From positions 1 to 64,000 of the forward strand of contig NZ_JADQDR010000008.1 of assembly GCF_015694705.1 (NCBI RefSeq): a stretch of 64,000 nucleotides of DNA, in the 5' to 3' direction. The notes beneath the pieces were generated by a model. The model was not told where the DNA came from. It saw only the letters and a list, made by a program, of their open reading frames with translations, and did not search any database. The translations under genes and the position numbers were made by a program. Position 1 is the stretch's first letter; each line of letters begins with the position of its first letter. The stretch comes from Pontibacter rufus. GTDB lineage: Bacteria > Bacteroidota > Bacteroidia > Cytophagales > Hymenobacteraceae. This document shows positions 34,128-42,978 of this stretch, piece by piece.

Positions 34128-35642
34128 TTATGCGCGGCCATAGAGCTTAGTGAGTTCGTGGAGGTGCTTTGCCTCTTTCCTGCCAAACTGACCGGAGCGC
34201 AGACGCCATTCCCAGTTGCCGTTGCCCGTGGAAGGCTTGTTCATGGTGGCTTCTGCGCCCAAACCCAGCACGTCCTGCACAGGAATAACCGCCAGCTGCG
34301 CTACCGAAGCAAGCGCCAGCCGCATCATTATTTCGTGTACGTTTTCTTTTGTTAGATCGTGGAAAGTATAATCGCTGAGCAGGCGTTTATCGGCTGCGGC
34401 AGCACTATCGAACCAGGCTCGAACGGTGCTGTTGTCGTGGGTGCCGGTATACACAATGCTGTTGCGGGTATGGTTGTGGGGCTGGAAGGAACTTTCAAAA
34501 GCCTTCTCGTTACTTTCGAAGGCAAACAGCAGCACCAGCATGCCGGGCAAATTAAATTCCTGCATCAGGTCGCGCACGGGCTGATCTATCTCACCCAGGT
34601 CTTCGGCAATGATGGCCATTTCCGGATGATCCTGCTGTACCAGGCGCAGGATGTCGCTGCCGGGCGATTGCTTCCATTTGCCGTTCATGGCGGTTTCCTC
34701 GCCGGCCGGTACTTCCCAGTAAGCCGAGAAGGCGCGGAAGTGATCGAGGCGCAGCAGCCCGAACAGGCGCAGGTTGTGATCGATGCGGCGAACCCACCAA
34801 TTGTAATTGTGTTTGGCCAGTTCTTTCCAGTCGAACACAGGCGTGCCCCACAGTTGGCCGGTTTCACTGAAAAAGTCCGGCGGCACACCCGACAAGCCTG
34901 TCGGCTGGCCGTCTTTGTCCAGCTTAAAGTAGGCAGGGTTAGACCATACATCGGCGCTGTCGTGGCTCACGTAAAAAGGCATGTCACCGAAGAAGGCGAT
35001 ATTTCTTTCCTGGCAGTAAGCCTTCAGCTGCTCCCACTGGCGGTAAAAGAGGAACTGCAGAAACTCTTCCTTTTCCACATCCGCGGCCAGTTCTTTCGCC
35101 AGATCCTGCATGGCCTGTTCCTCCCGCTGTTTTATTTCTTCCGGCCATTCAACCCAGCTTTTGCTCTCAAAATGCTTTTTAAAAGCAACGAAGAGAACAA
35201 AATCTTTCAGCCACATCCGGTGTTCTTTCTGAAAAGCGCTGTAGGCCTTCTCCAGCTCCTTTTCGTCGGATGCTTTATAGTTTTCAAAAGCCTTCTGAAG
35301 AATTTCTTTCTTAAAGCTGATTACCTGCGCAAAGTCAACCTTATCATCGTTAAATGCCGGGGCGTTGTCCAAATCCTGTTTCTGCAGCAGCTTGTCTTCT
35401 ACCAGCAACTCCGGGCTGATGAGCATTGGGTTACCGGCAAAAGCCGAGTGGCTGCTGTACGGCGAATTACCCGAATGGACTTCGGTTGGGTTGAGTGGCA
35501 GAATCTGCCAGAAGCGCTGCCCTGCCTGTTGCAGCAAATCTGCAAATTCATAGGCAGCCGGCCCTAAATCGCCGATACCGAAGCGCGACGGGAGCGAGGT
35601 GATGTGCAGCAAAAGTCCTGCACTGCGTTTGGGTATTATCAT
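34128..35642 (-). CDS. malQ: 4-alpha-glucanotransferase (amylomaltase, GH77)
   Basis: The 504-aa product is a GH77 enzyme: start RSAGLLLHITSLPSRFGIGDLG, YVSHDSADVWSNP, nucleophile region LLRLDHFRAFSAYWEVP, acid/base region IIAEDLGEI and YTGTHDNSTVRAW. It transfers maltosyl and longer units between alpha-glucans and so disproportionates maltodextrins released by branching and debranching. It is the last gene of the malQ-treY-GH57-treZ arm; its ATG overlaps the treY stop by 4 nt. Confidence 0.96.
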   Translation of the reverse strand: MIIPKRSAGLLLHITSLPSRFGIGDLGPAAYEFADLLQQAGQRFWQILPLNPTEVHSGNSPYSSHSAFAGNPMLISPELLVEDKLLQKQDLDNAPAFNDDKVDFAQVISFKKEILQKAFENYKASDEKELEKAYSAFQKEHRMWLKDFVLFVAFKKHFESKSWVEWPEEIKQREEQAMQDLAKELAADVEKEEFLQFLFYRQWEQLKAYCQERNIAFFGDMPFYVSHDSADVWSNPAYFKLDKDGQPTGLSGVPPDFFSETGQLWGTPVFDWKELAKHNYNWWVRRIDHNLRLFGLLRLDHFRAFSAYWEVPAGEETAMNGKWKQSPGSDILRLVQQDHPEMAIIAEDLGEIDQPVRDLMQEFNLPGMLVLLFAFESNEKAFESSFQPHNHTRNSIVYTGTHDNSTVRAWFDSAAAADKRLLSDYTFHDLTKENVHEIMMRLALASVAQLAVIPVQDVLGLGAEATMNKPSTGNGNWEWRLRSGQFGRKEAKHLHELTKLYGRA

Positions 35643-38362
35643 GCTGTTGTTGCTGTTAAAAGTGCCATCGGAAAAGATTGAAGTATGGCCCCCATAGACA
35701 AAGTGCCGTCAGCCTGCAGGGAGGTGTTGCCGATTGCATGCTGCCATTGCTGCGGCGCATCAGGCGGTAAGATAAGGGCTGTGTCCTGCCAGACTTGTTC
35801 GCCGATCGGCAGCTCCTTTTCAGAGATAAGCTGCACCAGCAGGCGCGGCACTACGACCAGGCACCACTGGTTTTTATTTCTGCGGGCGAAAGCGAAAACA
35901 TGCCTGCTATGTGTGCCCGTTATTGTTACCGGAATGTATTCACCTGCATCGAAGAGACTTTGCTGCTCGCGGCGCACATGCAGCGCTTTGTAGAGCAGGT
36001 AAAGTTTCACCTTGCCGTTGCCGGGCTGCTGCAACAGTTGCCGGTGCAGCTGGGCGATGTCCCCGGTGTCCTGCTGCTTTATTTCCTGCAGGTATTGCTG
36101 CCGTTGCTCATAGTCTACAGGGCGGCGGTTATCCGGATCTACTAAACTGAAATCCCATAGTTCGCAACCCTGGTATACATCCGGCACACCGGGGCAGGTA
36201 ACTTTCAGCAGTACCTGGCAAAGGGAGTAGAGCCAGCCATAATGGGCAATTTTCTGGTAGAAAGGGTAAAATGAGTGCCAGAACTGATCATCCTCCTGTA
36301 GCAGTTTCTGCACCAAATCATTTACCGCCTCTTCGTAGGGTTCGTTTGGCTCGGCCCAGTCTGTTTTTACTTTCGCTTCACGCAGCGCCTTGGTCAGGTA
36401 CTCCTGCAGGCGGTTTACCAGTGTGTCGTCGGCCTGGTATTCTTCCATCGGCAGGGCACCCAGCATGGTCTGGAACATGAAGTATAAATCGTTGGCTGTT
36501 GGCTTCTGGGTATACCTGCGCGACAGGGTAAACCAGTGCTGTACCTGCGTTTCCCACTCCTCAGCCAGCTCCGTCAGCACATTCAGGCGCACACGGGCGC
36601 CCTCTCCGCGCTTGGTATCGTGGGTGGCGGTGGCGTTGATGGAATGTGGATAGGCGCGTTGCCTGTACTGCATGTAGGCGTGAAATTCAGATGGCTCCAG
36701 GTGAAAAATGTCCGGGCTGTTGCCAACCTCGTTCAGCGATATCAGGCGGTTGTAGTTGTAGAAAGTAGTGTCCTCTACGCCTTTTGCTGCCAGAGGGCCC
36801 GTAAACTGCTGGCTCCGCATCACGAAGTATAGCTTATTATTCCGGCGCGTTTCGGTATCGTCAGGCTCCAAGGTAAAGAGGCGGTGCAGGTGCTGTAATT
36901 GTTCTGCTACATCGGGTGCCTGTTTATGTGCTTCTGTAAAAGCTGCGTCTACTACCTGCATTTCGTTGTCGGCCAGGGGCAGGCGGTTGCCATAAATACA
37001 GTATACCGGAAAGGCAGCCAGCAGCGCGGCCAGTGCCCTGCGCCATTCCTGCTGCGGCTCCTGCGGAATCAGCTCACGCTCCTGCAAGAGGCGCAGCAGG
37101 TTCTGCAGCTCTCCCTGCATGTAGTTTTTCAGGATAAAGATTTTTTTATCGTATACCAGCTGCTCATAGTTGAGCGGCGCGTTGGGCACCAGGTGGCGGT
37201 AAATGTCAGTCAGCTTTCTGCGGCCGGCTGCGGAAGTATAAAAGTTGCTGACCTGCGCCAGAAAGTCATAACCGCTATTGCCCTGTATCGGCCACCGCTC
37301 GGGCATGTGCTCTTCTCCTTCCAGAATTTTCTCCACCACAATGTATGCCTGCGGGCCTGCCAGTTGCCTCAGCCGCTTCAGGTAGGTGGTCGGGTCGAAG
37401 AGGCCGTCTACGTGGTCCACGCGCAGGCCCTGCACCAGCCCTTCGTCGCAGAGCTGTTTAATAAACTGGTGGTACTGCGTGAACACTTGTGCGTGCTCCA
37501 TGCTCAGGCATATCAGGTCGTTTACCGTAAAGAAGCGGCGGTAGTTGATGGTACGCTCTGTTTCCTGCCAAAAGCAAAGTATGTAGTGCTGCTTTGCCAA
37601 CAGCTCCTGCAACGCTTCTATCTCTTCATTCTGATGCTTTACCACCATTTGCAAAGCCTGGTCCAGCAGCCCCTGATCTGCAGCTACGCGGTACAGCTTG
37701 GTTTTATAGTTGCGCCAGGCTGCCGGATTTATACTTTCTTCCTGCTCAAACAAGTATAGTTCCTTCAGCAGGACAGGCATTAGCTCTGCCACACCCGGCG
37801 TACCGGACAGCTGCTGTGCCTGCTCCAGCAAATACCGGTAACCGGTTACACTCACCGGGTAGGCGTTATCGAAATAATTGAGGGTAAATCCCTGTTCATC
37901 GAATTTCAGCTGCAGGTCTTTTTTTCCCAGCACCTGTTCCAGCGGTTCACCCAGAAAAGGCACCATCACCTGCCCTTTAAAATCAGGGTGGTGGAAGTCG
38001 ATGTCGAAGAAAGTATAGAAATGCGACTGCGGCCCCTTTTCCAGCACATCCATCAGCCATACATTATCGGGGTGGAAGGCCATGTGATTGGGTACGATGT
38101 CCTGCAGCCAGCCCATGCCGCGCTGCTTCAGCTCTGCGGCAATTTTCCGCAGTTCTTCTTTGGTACCGATTTCGGGGTTTATCTGATAAGGAGCTGTTAC
38201 ATCGTAGCCGTGTTCGCTGCCGGGGCGCGAACTAAAGAAGGGCGCCGAATAAACCGTACTGATGCCCAGTTCTTGCAGGTAAGGTATAATGGCTTTCACC
38301 TGCTCAAAAGTAAAGCTATGCGATACCTGCAGGCGGTAAGTAGAGGATGGTATATAAGTCAT
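35639..38362 (-). CDS. treY: Malto-oligosyltrehalose synthase
   Basis: The 907-aa product is a GH13 enzyme of TreY type: MTYIPSSTYRLQVSHSFTF, DIVPNHMAFHPDN, GLRVDHVDGLFDP (catalytic Asp), YIVVEKILEGEE (catalytic Glu), and late VPDVYQGCELWDFSLVDPDNRRPVDY. It turns the reducing end of a glucan chain into a trehalosyl unit for TreZ to release. The start at 38362 was preferred over an upstream in-frame ATG that adds only five residues. A heptad repeat (38371-38405) lies just upstream. Overlaps malQ by 4 nt. Confidence 0.96.
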   Translation of the reverse strand: MTYIPSSTYRLQVSHSFTFEQVKAIIPYLQELGISTVYSAPFFSSRPGSEHGYDVTAPYQINPEIGTKEELRKIAAELKQRGMGWLQDIVPNHMAFHPDNVWLMDVLEKGPQSHFYTFFDIDFHHPDFKGQVMVPFLGEPLEQVLGKKDLQLKFDEQGFTLNYFDNAYPVSVTGYRYLLEQAQQLSGTPGVAELMPVLLKELYLFEQEESINPAAWRNYKTKLYRVAADQGLLDQALQMVVKHQNEEIEALQELLAKQHYILCFWQETERTINYRRFFTVNDLICLSMEHAQVFTQYHQFIKQLCDEGLVQGLRVDHVDGLFDPTTYLKRLRQLAGPQAYIVVEKILEGEEHMPERWPIQGNSGYDFLAQVSNFYTSAAGRRKLTDIYRHLVPNAPLNYEQLVYDKKIFILKNYMQGELQNLLRLLQERELIPQEPQQEWRRALAALLAAFPVYCIYGNRLPLADNEMQVVDAAFTEAHKQAPDVAEQLQHLHRLFTLEPDDTETRRNNKLYFVMRSQQFTGPLAAKGVEDTTFYNYNRLISLNEVGNSPDIFHLEPSEFHAYMQYRQRAYPHSINATATHDTKRGEGARVRLNVLTELAEEWETQVQHWFTLSRRYTQKPTANDLYFMFQTMLGALPMEEYQADDTLVNRLQEYLTKALREAKVKTDWAEPNEPYEEAVNDLVQKLLQEDDQFWHSFYPFYQKIAHYGWLYSLCQVLLKVTCPGVPDVYQGCELWDFSLVDPDNRRPVDYEQRQQYLQEIKQQDTGDIAQLHRQLLQQPGNGKVKLYLLYKALHVRREQQSLFDAGEYIPVTITGTHSRHVFAFARRNKNQWCLVVVPRLLVQLISEKELPIGEQVWQDTALILPPDAPQQWQHAIGNTSLQADGTLSMGAILQSFPMALLTATTA

Positions 38363-38370
38363 AAGTGAAA

Positions 38371-38405
38371 GACACAAGTATCAAAATATTAGACATAAGA
38401 CTTCT
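38371..38405. repeat. Heptad-periodic repeat (GACACAA type), five units
   Basis: Units GACACAA, GTATCAA, AATATTA, GACATAA, GACTTCT, starting 9 nt upstream of the treY ATG. Shares its first 13 bases with the array at 17369. Confidence 0.65.
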
Positions 38406-38495
38406 TACGCAATTATCCATCTGAACAGCAGCATTTCCTACTTCAGGGCAGCATCTCAAAGCACATGGTTTGTTTTAACTGCATACCTGGCATGA

Positions 38496-40922
38496 TTATA
38501 CTTTCAGGTTGAGGATATTGTAAAGATCGTCAAACTTGCTGCACCACTCGGCGGCGGCGGCATCACCAAGTTCTTTTTGCTGTTTGATGAGCTCATACTC
38601 GTTTTGCTTCATCTGAAAGGCAATATTTTGCGCCAGCCAGTAATCCGGTTCCAGTTGTGCATCTTCCAGTTGCGTAATCAGGTCGACGAGCAGCTGCATC
38701 AGTTTGAGGTTGTTGGTACGGCTGCGCAGGCGCTTCATCAGGTGGTCCAGTTGCTGGGTTGCGGCAAAGTTCAGCTTTTCGGTGTTGAGCTTTAGTTTCA
38801 TGCGCTCGGCCTCTGCACGCAGCCGGCTTAGTTCGGCCAGATCAGGCACGGCGGCGCTGAAAACACGCTGCAGCTTGGTGTCTACGATAAACTCTACCGT
38901 TTGCTGCAGGGGCTGGGGCAACTGCATGTTCAGGGTTTTCATGGCCATCATCAGCGGGTAGTTGTTGTCGTATACCTGCTGAAAACCGTTTTCGATGTTC
39001 TGCATGGTTTGCGCCAGCACCTCGTCGAGGATCTTCTGCTGATCATCTTTAAAGAGGTGCCAGAACGAATAGCTGTGCGACTCAAAATGCTTGTCGAGCA
39101 GCATGATGGCCTCGCTGGAATTTCCTCTTTCAAAGGCTTTTGTCAGATCGGCCTGCAACTGCTGAAAGGCATCTTCGCTCATATACTCCCGCACGCCGCC
39201 AAACAACTGGTGATCGCCGAGGTGCAGCACGCCGAAAGTGATAAAGATTTCCTGTCCCGTAATCTTAGATCTGATGATGGCCTGGCCCACAGCAAGCTTC
39301 TGGCGGCCGATTGCCAGCATGTTGTAGTGCCTGGTAGTGGCCCGGTAGCTGTACAGGTCGAAGCTTTTGGGATGGGCAGAAAACATGGAGGAGATGGCGT
39401 AATGCGCTCCCACGCGCAGCAGGTCGATGATGGCCGGCTGCACGGTAGCTATGTAAGCAGCGCCTGCATCTTCAGGTGTTTTCGCGTTGCTTTTGGCCAG
39501 TGTGAGCAGCTCCACAAATTTCGTTTCCAGATCCTGCCGGCTGAATGCCTGCGCCAGCTGCAGTGCGCGGGCAGCATAAAAGACGTCCTGCATTGTTTCG
39601 ATGCCGGTTACCTCATCAAAGAACCAGCCGCAGCTGGTATACATCAGCAGGGTGTGGTACTGCATCTCCAGCAACTCCAGGAAACGTACTTTTTCATCTT
39701 CCGTCAATTCCCCGGAAGTATGATTCCGGATAAACTTCTCCACATTTTTTTCGGAACGATCCATGATCACCTGGATATATTCGTTGCGGATGGCCCAGGG
39801 ATCATGATTGGTAAGTTTCTGCATTTCCTGCACATACAACGGCGACAGTTCATCCCGGAGCCAGTCTAACGCATTGCGCAACGGGCCACGCCATTCCTGG
39901 TTCCAGCTGGTATTTCCGCCGGTGTTACAGCCACAGTTGCTGCGCCAGCGCTCTACGCCATGCACACAGCTCCAGGAGGTGGCTTCTATAATCTGCGCTT
40001 CATACTGGGGCGGAAATAATGCCAGGTACTCCGCATAAATGGTAATTCTGGCCAGTTGTTCCGCTTCGATGTGGTGCAGGGCATAAGAAAGTGCCATTTC
40101 GCCGAAGCGGTGGTGATGGCCGTATGTTTCGCCGTCGGTAGCGATGTGCATCAGTTGTGGTTCTTCGCTTTTCTCGTCAAAAGTGGATGTCAGGCGATTG
40201 GCCAGCCTTTCGCCGCTGTTCAGCAATCCCTCGAACGCAATGCCCTGCGAAACGGGTGCATCATAAAAGAACAATGCGATTTCCCTGCCGGATGGCAATT
40301 TACACAAGTATGGCCGGCGCGGATCGATGTTGGCTCCTTCGGCATTCTGCCAGGCTGTTTCGCCTTTTTTGCGGAAGCGCCTGGCCTGGTATGGCGAGAG
40401 AATCGTGAACTTAATACCATGTTCAGCCAGTACTTCCAGCGTAGGCGTATCGGCAGCCGTTTCGGCCAGCCACATACCCTCGGGCAGACGGCCAAAACGT
40501 TTCCAGAAATCATAAATGCCCCAGATAACCTGCGTCTGCTTGTCGCGCTCGTTGGCCAGCGGCATAATGATGTGGTTGTATACCTGGGCCAGCGCCGAGC
40601 CATGCCCCGAAAAACGCGTCATACTTTCTTTATCCGCATCCAGTATGGCCTGGTAAGTATCGGGCACTTTCTTCTGCATCCACTCCAGCAGGGTAGGGCC
40701 GAAGTTGAAGCTCATCCAGGCATAGTTGTTCATGATGTCGACAATGTTATCATTGCCGTTGAGGATGCGGGAGGCGGAGTTACGGGCATAGCACTCCTCG
40801 GTAATACGCGCGTTCCAGTCGTGATAGGGCAGAGCAGATTCCTGCAGTTCCACCTCATTCAGCCAGGGATTTTCGCGGGGTGGCTGGTAAAAGTGCCCGT
40901 GTACACAAATGTATTTATTCAT
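38496..40922 (-). CDS. Glycoside hydrolase family 57 protein with DUF3536
   Basis: The 808-aa product has an N-terminal GH57 catalytic domain: HGHFYQPPRENPW (7-20 region, HxH-type motif), EGMWLAETAADTPT with a candidate nucleophile Glu in WLAE, and IATDGETYGHHHRFGE with a candidate catalytic Asp. A cysteine pair follows in CGCNTGG (near 325), then the helical DUF3536 C-terminal half. GH57 enzymes include amylopullulanases, branching enzymes and 4-glucanotransferases. Located between treY and treZ, it presumably processes the same glucan, for example as a debranching or amylolytic step, but the specificity is unproven. Confidence 0.9.
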   Translation of the reverse strand: MNKYICVHGHFYQPPRENPWLNEVELQESALPYHDWNARITEECYARNSASRILNGNDNIVDIMNNYAWMSFNFGPTLLEWMQKKVPDTYQAILDADKESMTRFSGHGSALAQVYNHIIMPLANERDKQTQVIWGIYDFWKRFGRLPEGMWLAETAADTPTLEVLAEHGIKFTILSPYQARRFRKKGETAWQNAEGANIDPRRPYLCKLPSGREIALFFYDAPVSQGIAFEGLLNSGERLANRLTSTFDEKSEEPQLMHIATDGETYGHHHRFGEMALSYALHHIEAEQLARITIYAEYLALFPPQYEAQIIEATSWSCVHGVERWRSNCGCNTGGNTSWNQEWRGPLRNALDWLRDELSPLYVQEMQKLTNHDPWAIRNEYIQVIMDRSEKNVEKFIRNHTSGELTEDEKVRFLELLEMQYHTLLMYTSCGWFFDEVTGIETMQDVFYAARALQLAQAFSRQDLETKFVELLTLAKSNAKTPEDAGAAYIATVQPAIIDLLRVGAHYAISSMFSAHPKSFDLYSYRATTRHYNMLAIGRQKLAVGQAIIRSKITGQEIFITFGVLHLGDHQLFGGVREYMSEDAFQQLQADLTKAFERGNSSEAIMLLDKHFESHSYSFWHLFKDDQQKILDEVLAQTMQNIENGFQQVYDNNYPLMMAMKTLNMQLPQPLQQTVEFIVDTKLQRVFSAAVPDLAELSRLRAEAERMKLKLNTEKLNFAATQQLDHLMKRLRSRTNNLKLMQLLVDLITQLEDAQLEPDYWLAQNIAFQMKQNEYELIKQQKELGDAAAAEWCSKFDDLYNILNLKV

Positions 40923-40930
40923 AAGTAGGG

Positions 40931-42772
40931 TTATACTTTGCTTTGAAGCAGCACCAGCGATGCAGGAGGAAGTGAGATAGGTTGCCCGGCCTGTAATGCT
41001 GCAGGAATGTCAGCGCCGGGGCCGCCCCATACTTTGTCTGCAGATGTCAGCAGCAGTTCCCATTCTTTTCCTTCCTGTGGCGCCAGTGTTGCCTGCTGTT
41101 CTGCGTCGCTTAGGTTAAACAGACAGTAAAGGTACGGTTTGCTGCTGAAATGGATGAGGTGCAGCACCAGATTATCAGCATCCAGCTGCACGTGCATTTT
41201 CTGTTTGTCAGGCTTGGCCAGGGCAGGAGCAGTTTTGCGTAAGTGGATAAGCGCCTTATAAAACTCCCGCAGCCGGTTCTGCTGCTCGTTTTGCCTGTAG
41301 CTGCGTTGCAGTTTTGATTTCTTAAAGGTTTCCTCGCTTTGCGGATCAGGTACTTCCCCTTCCCAGGAAAAAGCTTTAAATTCTTCTTTGCGCCCTTTGC
41401 GCACCGCCTCCACCAGATCTTTGTCTGTATGGCTTACAAAGTATAAAAACGGATGCTCCTCGCCGTACTCCTCACCCATAAACAGCATGGGCACATACGG
41501 CGACAACAGAATAAGACCCGCCACAGCCTTCAGCATCTCGAAAGACACCAGTTGCGCCAGGCGCTCACCCAGCATGCGGTTACCTACCTGGTCGTGGTTC
41601 TGAGAGCAGACCACAAACTGCTGCGCCGGGTTAAAAGTAGCGTCGGTGCCAACTGTTTTCTGTCGATGTTCCGAATAAAGGCCGTTATACACAAACGTAT
41701 GCTCCAGCGCCTTCTGCAATTGTTCGGGCTTGCCAAAGTCTTCGTAGTAACCTTCCTTTTCGCCCGTTATCAAAGTATGAATGGCATGGTGGTAATCATC
41801 AAACCATTGCGCATCCAGTCCGTAACCGCCTTTTTCAACAGGGTTTAGCAGGCGCACATCACTCATGTCACTTTCGGCAATAAGCAGGTAAGAACGGCTC
41901 GTCTGCTGCTCCAGTTCCTGTACATGTTCTGCCAGTTCCTGCAGAAAATGCTTAGCGCCGGTATCATAAATGGCATGTACGGCATCCAGGCGCAGGGCGT
42001 CTATGTGGTAGTCGCGCAGCCACATCAGGGCATTCTGCAGAAAGTAATTGCGTACGTGGTCCGACTGTGCATCGTCGTAGTTGAGGGCCTTCCCCCAGGG
42101 CGTGTTATACTTGCCGGTAAAGTATGGCCCGAAGTCGTTGAGGTAATTACCTTCCGGCCCCAGGTGGTTGTACACCACGTCCAGCACCACCGAAATATCA
42201 TGTGCATGGCAGGCATCCACCAGCTTCTTCAGCCCCTCCGGCCCGCCGTAGGAATTCTGGGCGGCAAAAGGATATACACCATCGTAGCCCCAGTTGCGGC
42301 TGCCGGCAAACTGCGCCACCGGCATTATCTCGATGGCTGTGATGCCTAAATCTTTAAGTTCCGGTAACTGGCTGATTGCGGCTTCGAAAGTGCCTGCCTC
42401 CGTAAAAGTGCCCACATGCAGCTCATAAATGATAAGTTGTTCCAGCGGCAGCCCTGTCCAGTTCCGGTCTGTCCAGTTAAAGTTATGCTGGTCTGTTACT
42501 TCGGATGCCTGGTGCACACCTTCCGGTTGAAAGCGCGAGGCAGGATCGGGCCTTTCCAGATCATCATTTAATATAAAAGTATAGCGGGTACCCGGTTTTG
42601 CTTCTTCGGCCAGGGCTGTCCAATAGCCGAAAGCTTCGCGTTGCAGCGGTATTTTCTGGTTGGCGGAGCCGTGCAAAGCTACCTGTACCTGCTCTGCTTG
42701 CGGGGCCCATACAGTAAATACTGTTCCTTTTTCAGGTGTATACGTTGCGCCAATCTCTCTTAAAATTCCCAT
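40931..42772 (-). CDS. treZ: Malto-oligosyltrehalose trehalohydrolase
   Basis: The 613-aa product has an N-terminal beta-sandwich (about 1-95, GTVFTVWAPQAEQVQVAL) and a GH13 barrel with LDVVYNHLGPEGNY, LRLDAVHAIYDTG (nucleophile Asp), LLIAESDMSD (acid/base Glu) and SQNHDQVGNRMLGERL. It cleaves the trehalosyl end made by TreY, releasing trehalose. First gene of the minus arm; only 8 nt separate it from the GH57 gene, so they are co-transcribed. Divergent from glgE across a 206-nt spacer. Confidence 0.96.
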   Translation of the reverse strand: MGILREIGATYTPEKGTVFTVWAPQAEQVQVALHGSANQKIPLQREAFGYWTALAEEAKPGTRYTFILNDDLERPDPASRFQPEGVHQASEVTDQHNFNWTDRNWTGLPLEQLIIYELHVGTFTEAGTFEAAISQLPELKDLGITAIEIMPVAQFAGSRNWGYDGVYPFAAQNSYGGPEGLKKLVDACHAHDISVVLDVVYNHLGPEGNYLNDFGPYFTGKYNTPWGKALNYDDAQSDHVRNYFLQNALMWLRDYHIDALRLDAVHAIYDTGAKHFLQELAEHVQELEQQTSRSYLLIAESDMSDVRLLNPVEKGGYGLDAQWFDDYHHAIHTLITGEKEGYYEDFGKPEQLQKALEHTFVYNGLYSEHRQKTVGTDATFNPAQQFVVCSQNHDQVGNRMLGERLAQLVSFEMLKAVAGLILLSPYVPMLFMGEEYGEEHPFLYFVSHTDKDLVEAVRKGRKEEFKAFSWEGEVPDPQSEETFKKSKLQRSYRQNEQQNRLREFYKALIHLRKTAPALAKPDKQKMHVQLDADNLVLHLIHFSSKPYLYCLFNLSDAEQQATLAPQEGKEWELLLTSADKVWGGPGADIPAALQAGQPISLPPASLVLLQSKV

Positions 42773-42978
42773 ATTACACTCGTTTTTAACACAGCTTGTT
42801 ATAACTGGCTAAAAAGAATTTAGTTGTGGGCTTTTCGCTAAAAAAGCAGGTAAATTTAAAAGTATAAACTGAGATATTACGGCAGGCTGATGGCATACAT
42901 CGGGGCCAGGTACAAACTGTACGTAACCTAATTGCCGCAGCACAGTACCTAAGACATAAGCATAAACAAACTTATTAC
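42773..42978. promoter_or_regulatory. Divergent regulatory spacer treZ-glgE
   Basis: This 206-nt AT-rich spacer must contain promoters for both arms of the glucan/trehalose cluster. It carries one AAGTATA copy (near 42862) and hairpin-like aaaaagcaggt; no clear -7 element was identified with confidence. Confidence 0.45.

Noticed and set aside
36899..37759. Long reading frame (286 codons) on the plus strand opposite treY
   Set aside because: It lies wholly inside treY, has an unlikely amino-acid pattern and mirrors codon-position bias of the real gene; similar antisense frames exist opposite malQ, the GH57 gene, pyc and ppk1.
38901..39869. 322-codon plus-strand frame opposite the GH57 gene
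   Set aside because: Antisense shadow of a clearly recognisable GH57 enzyme with no independent domain or start signal.
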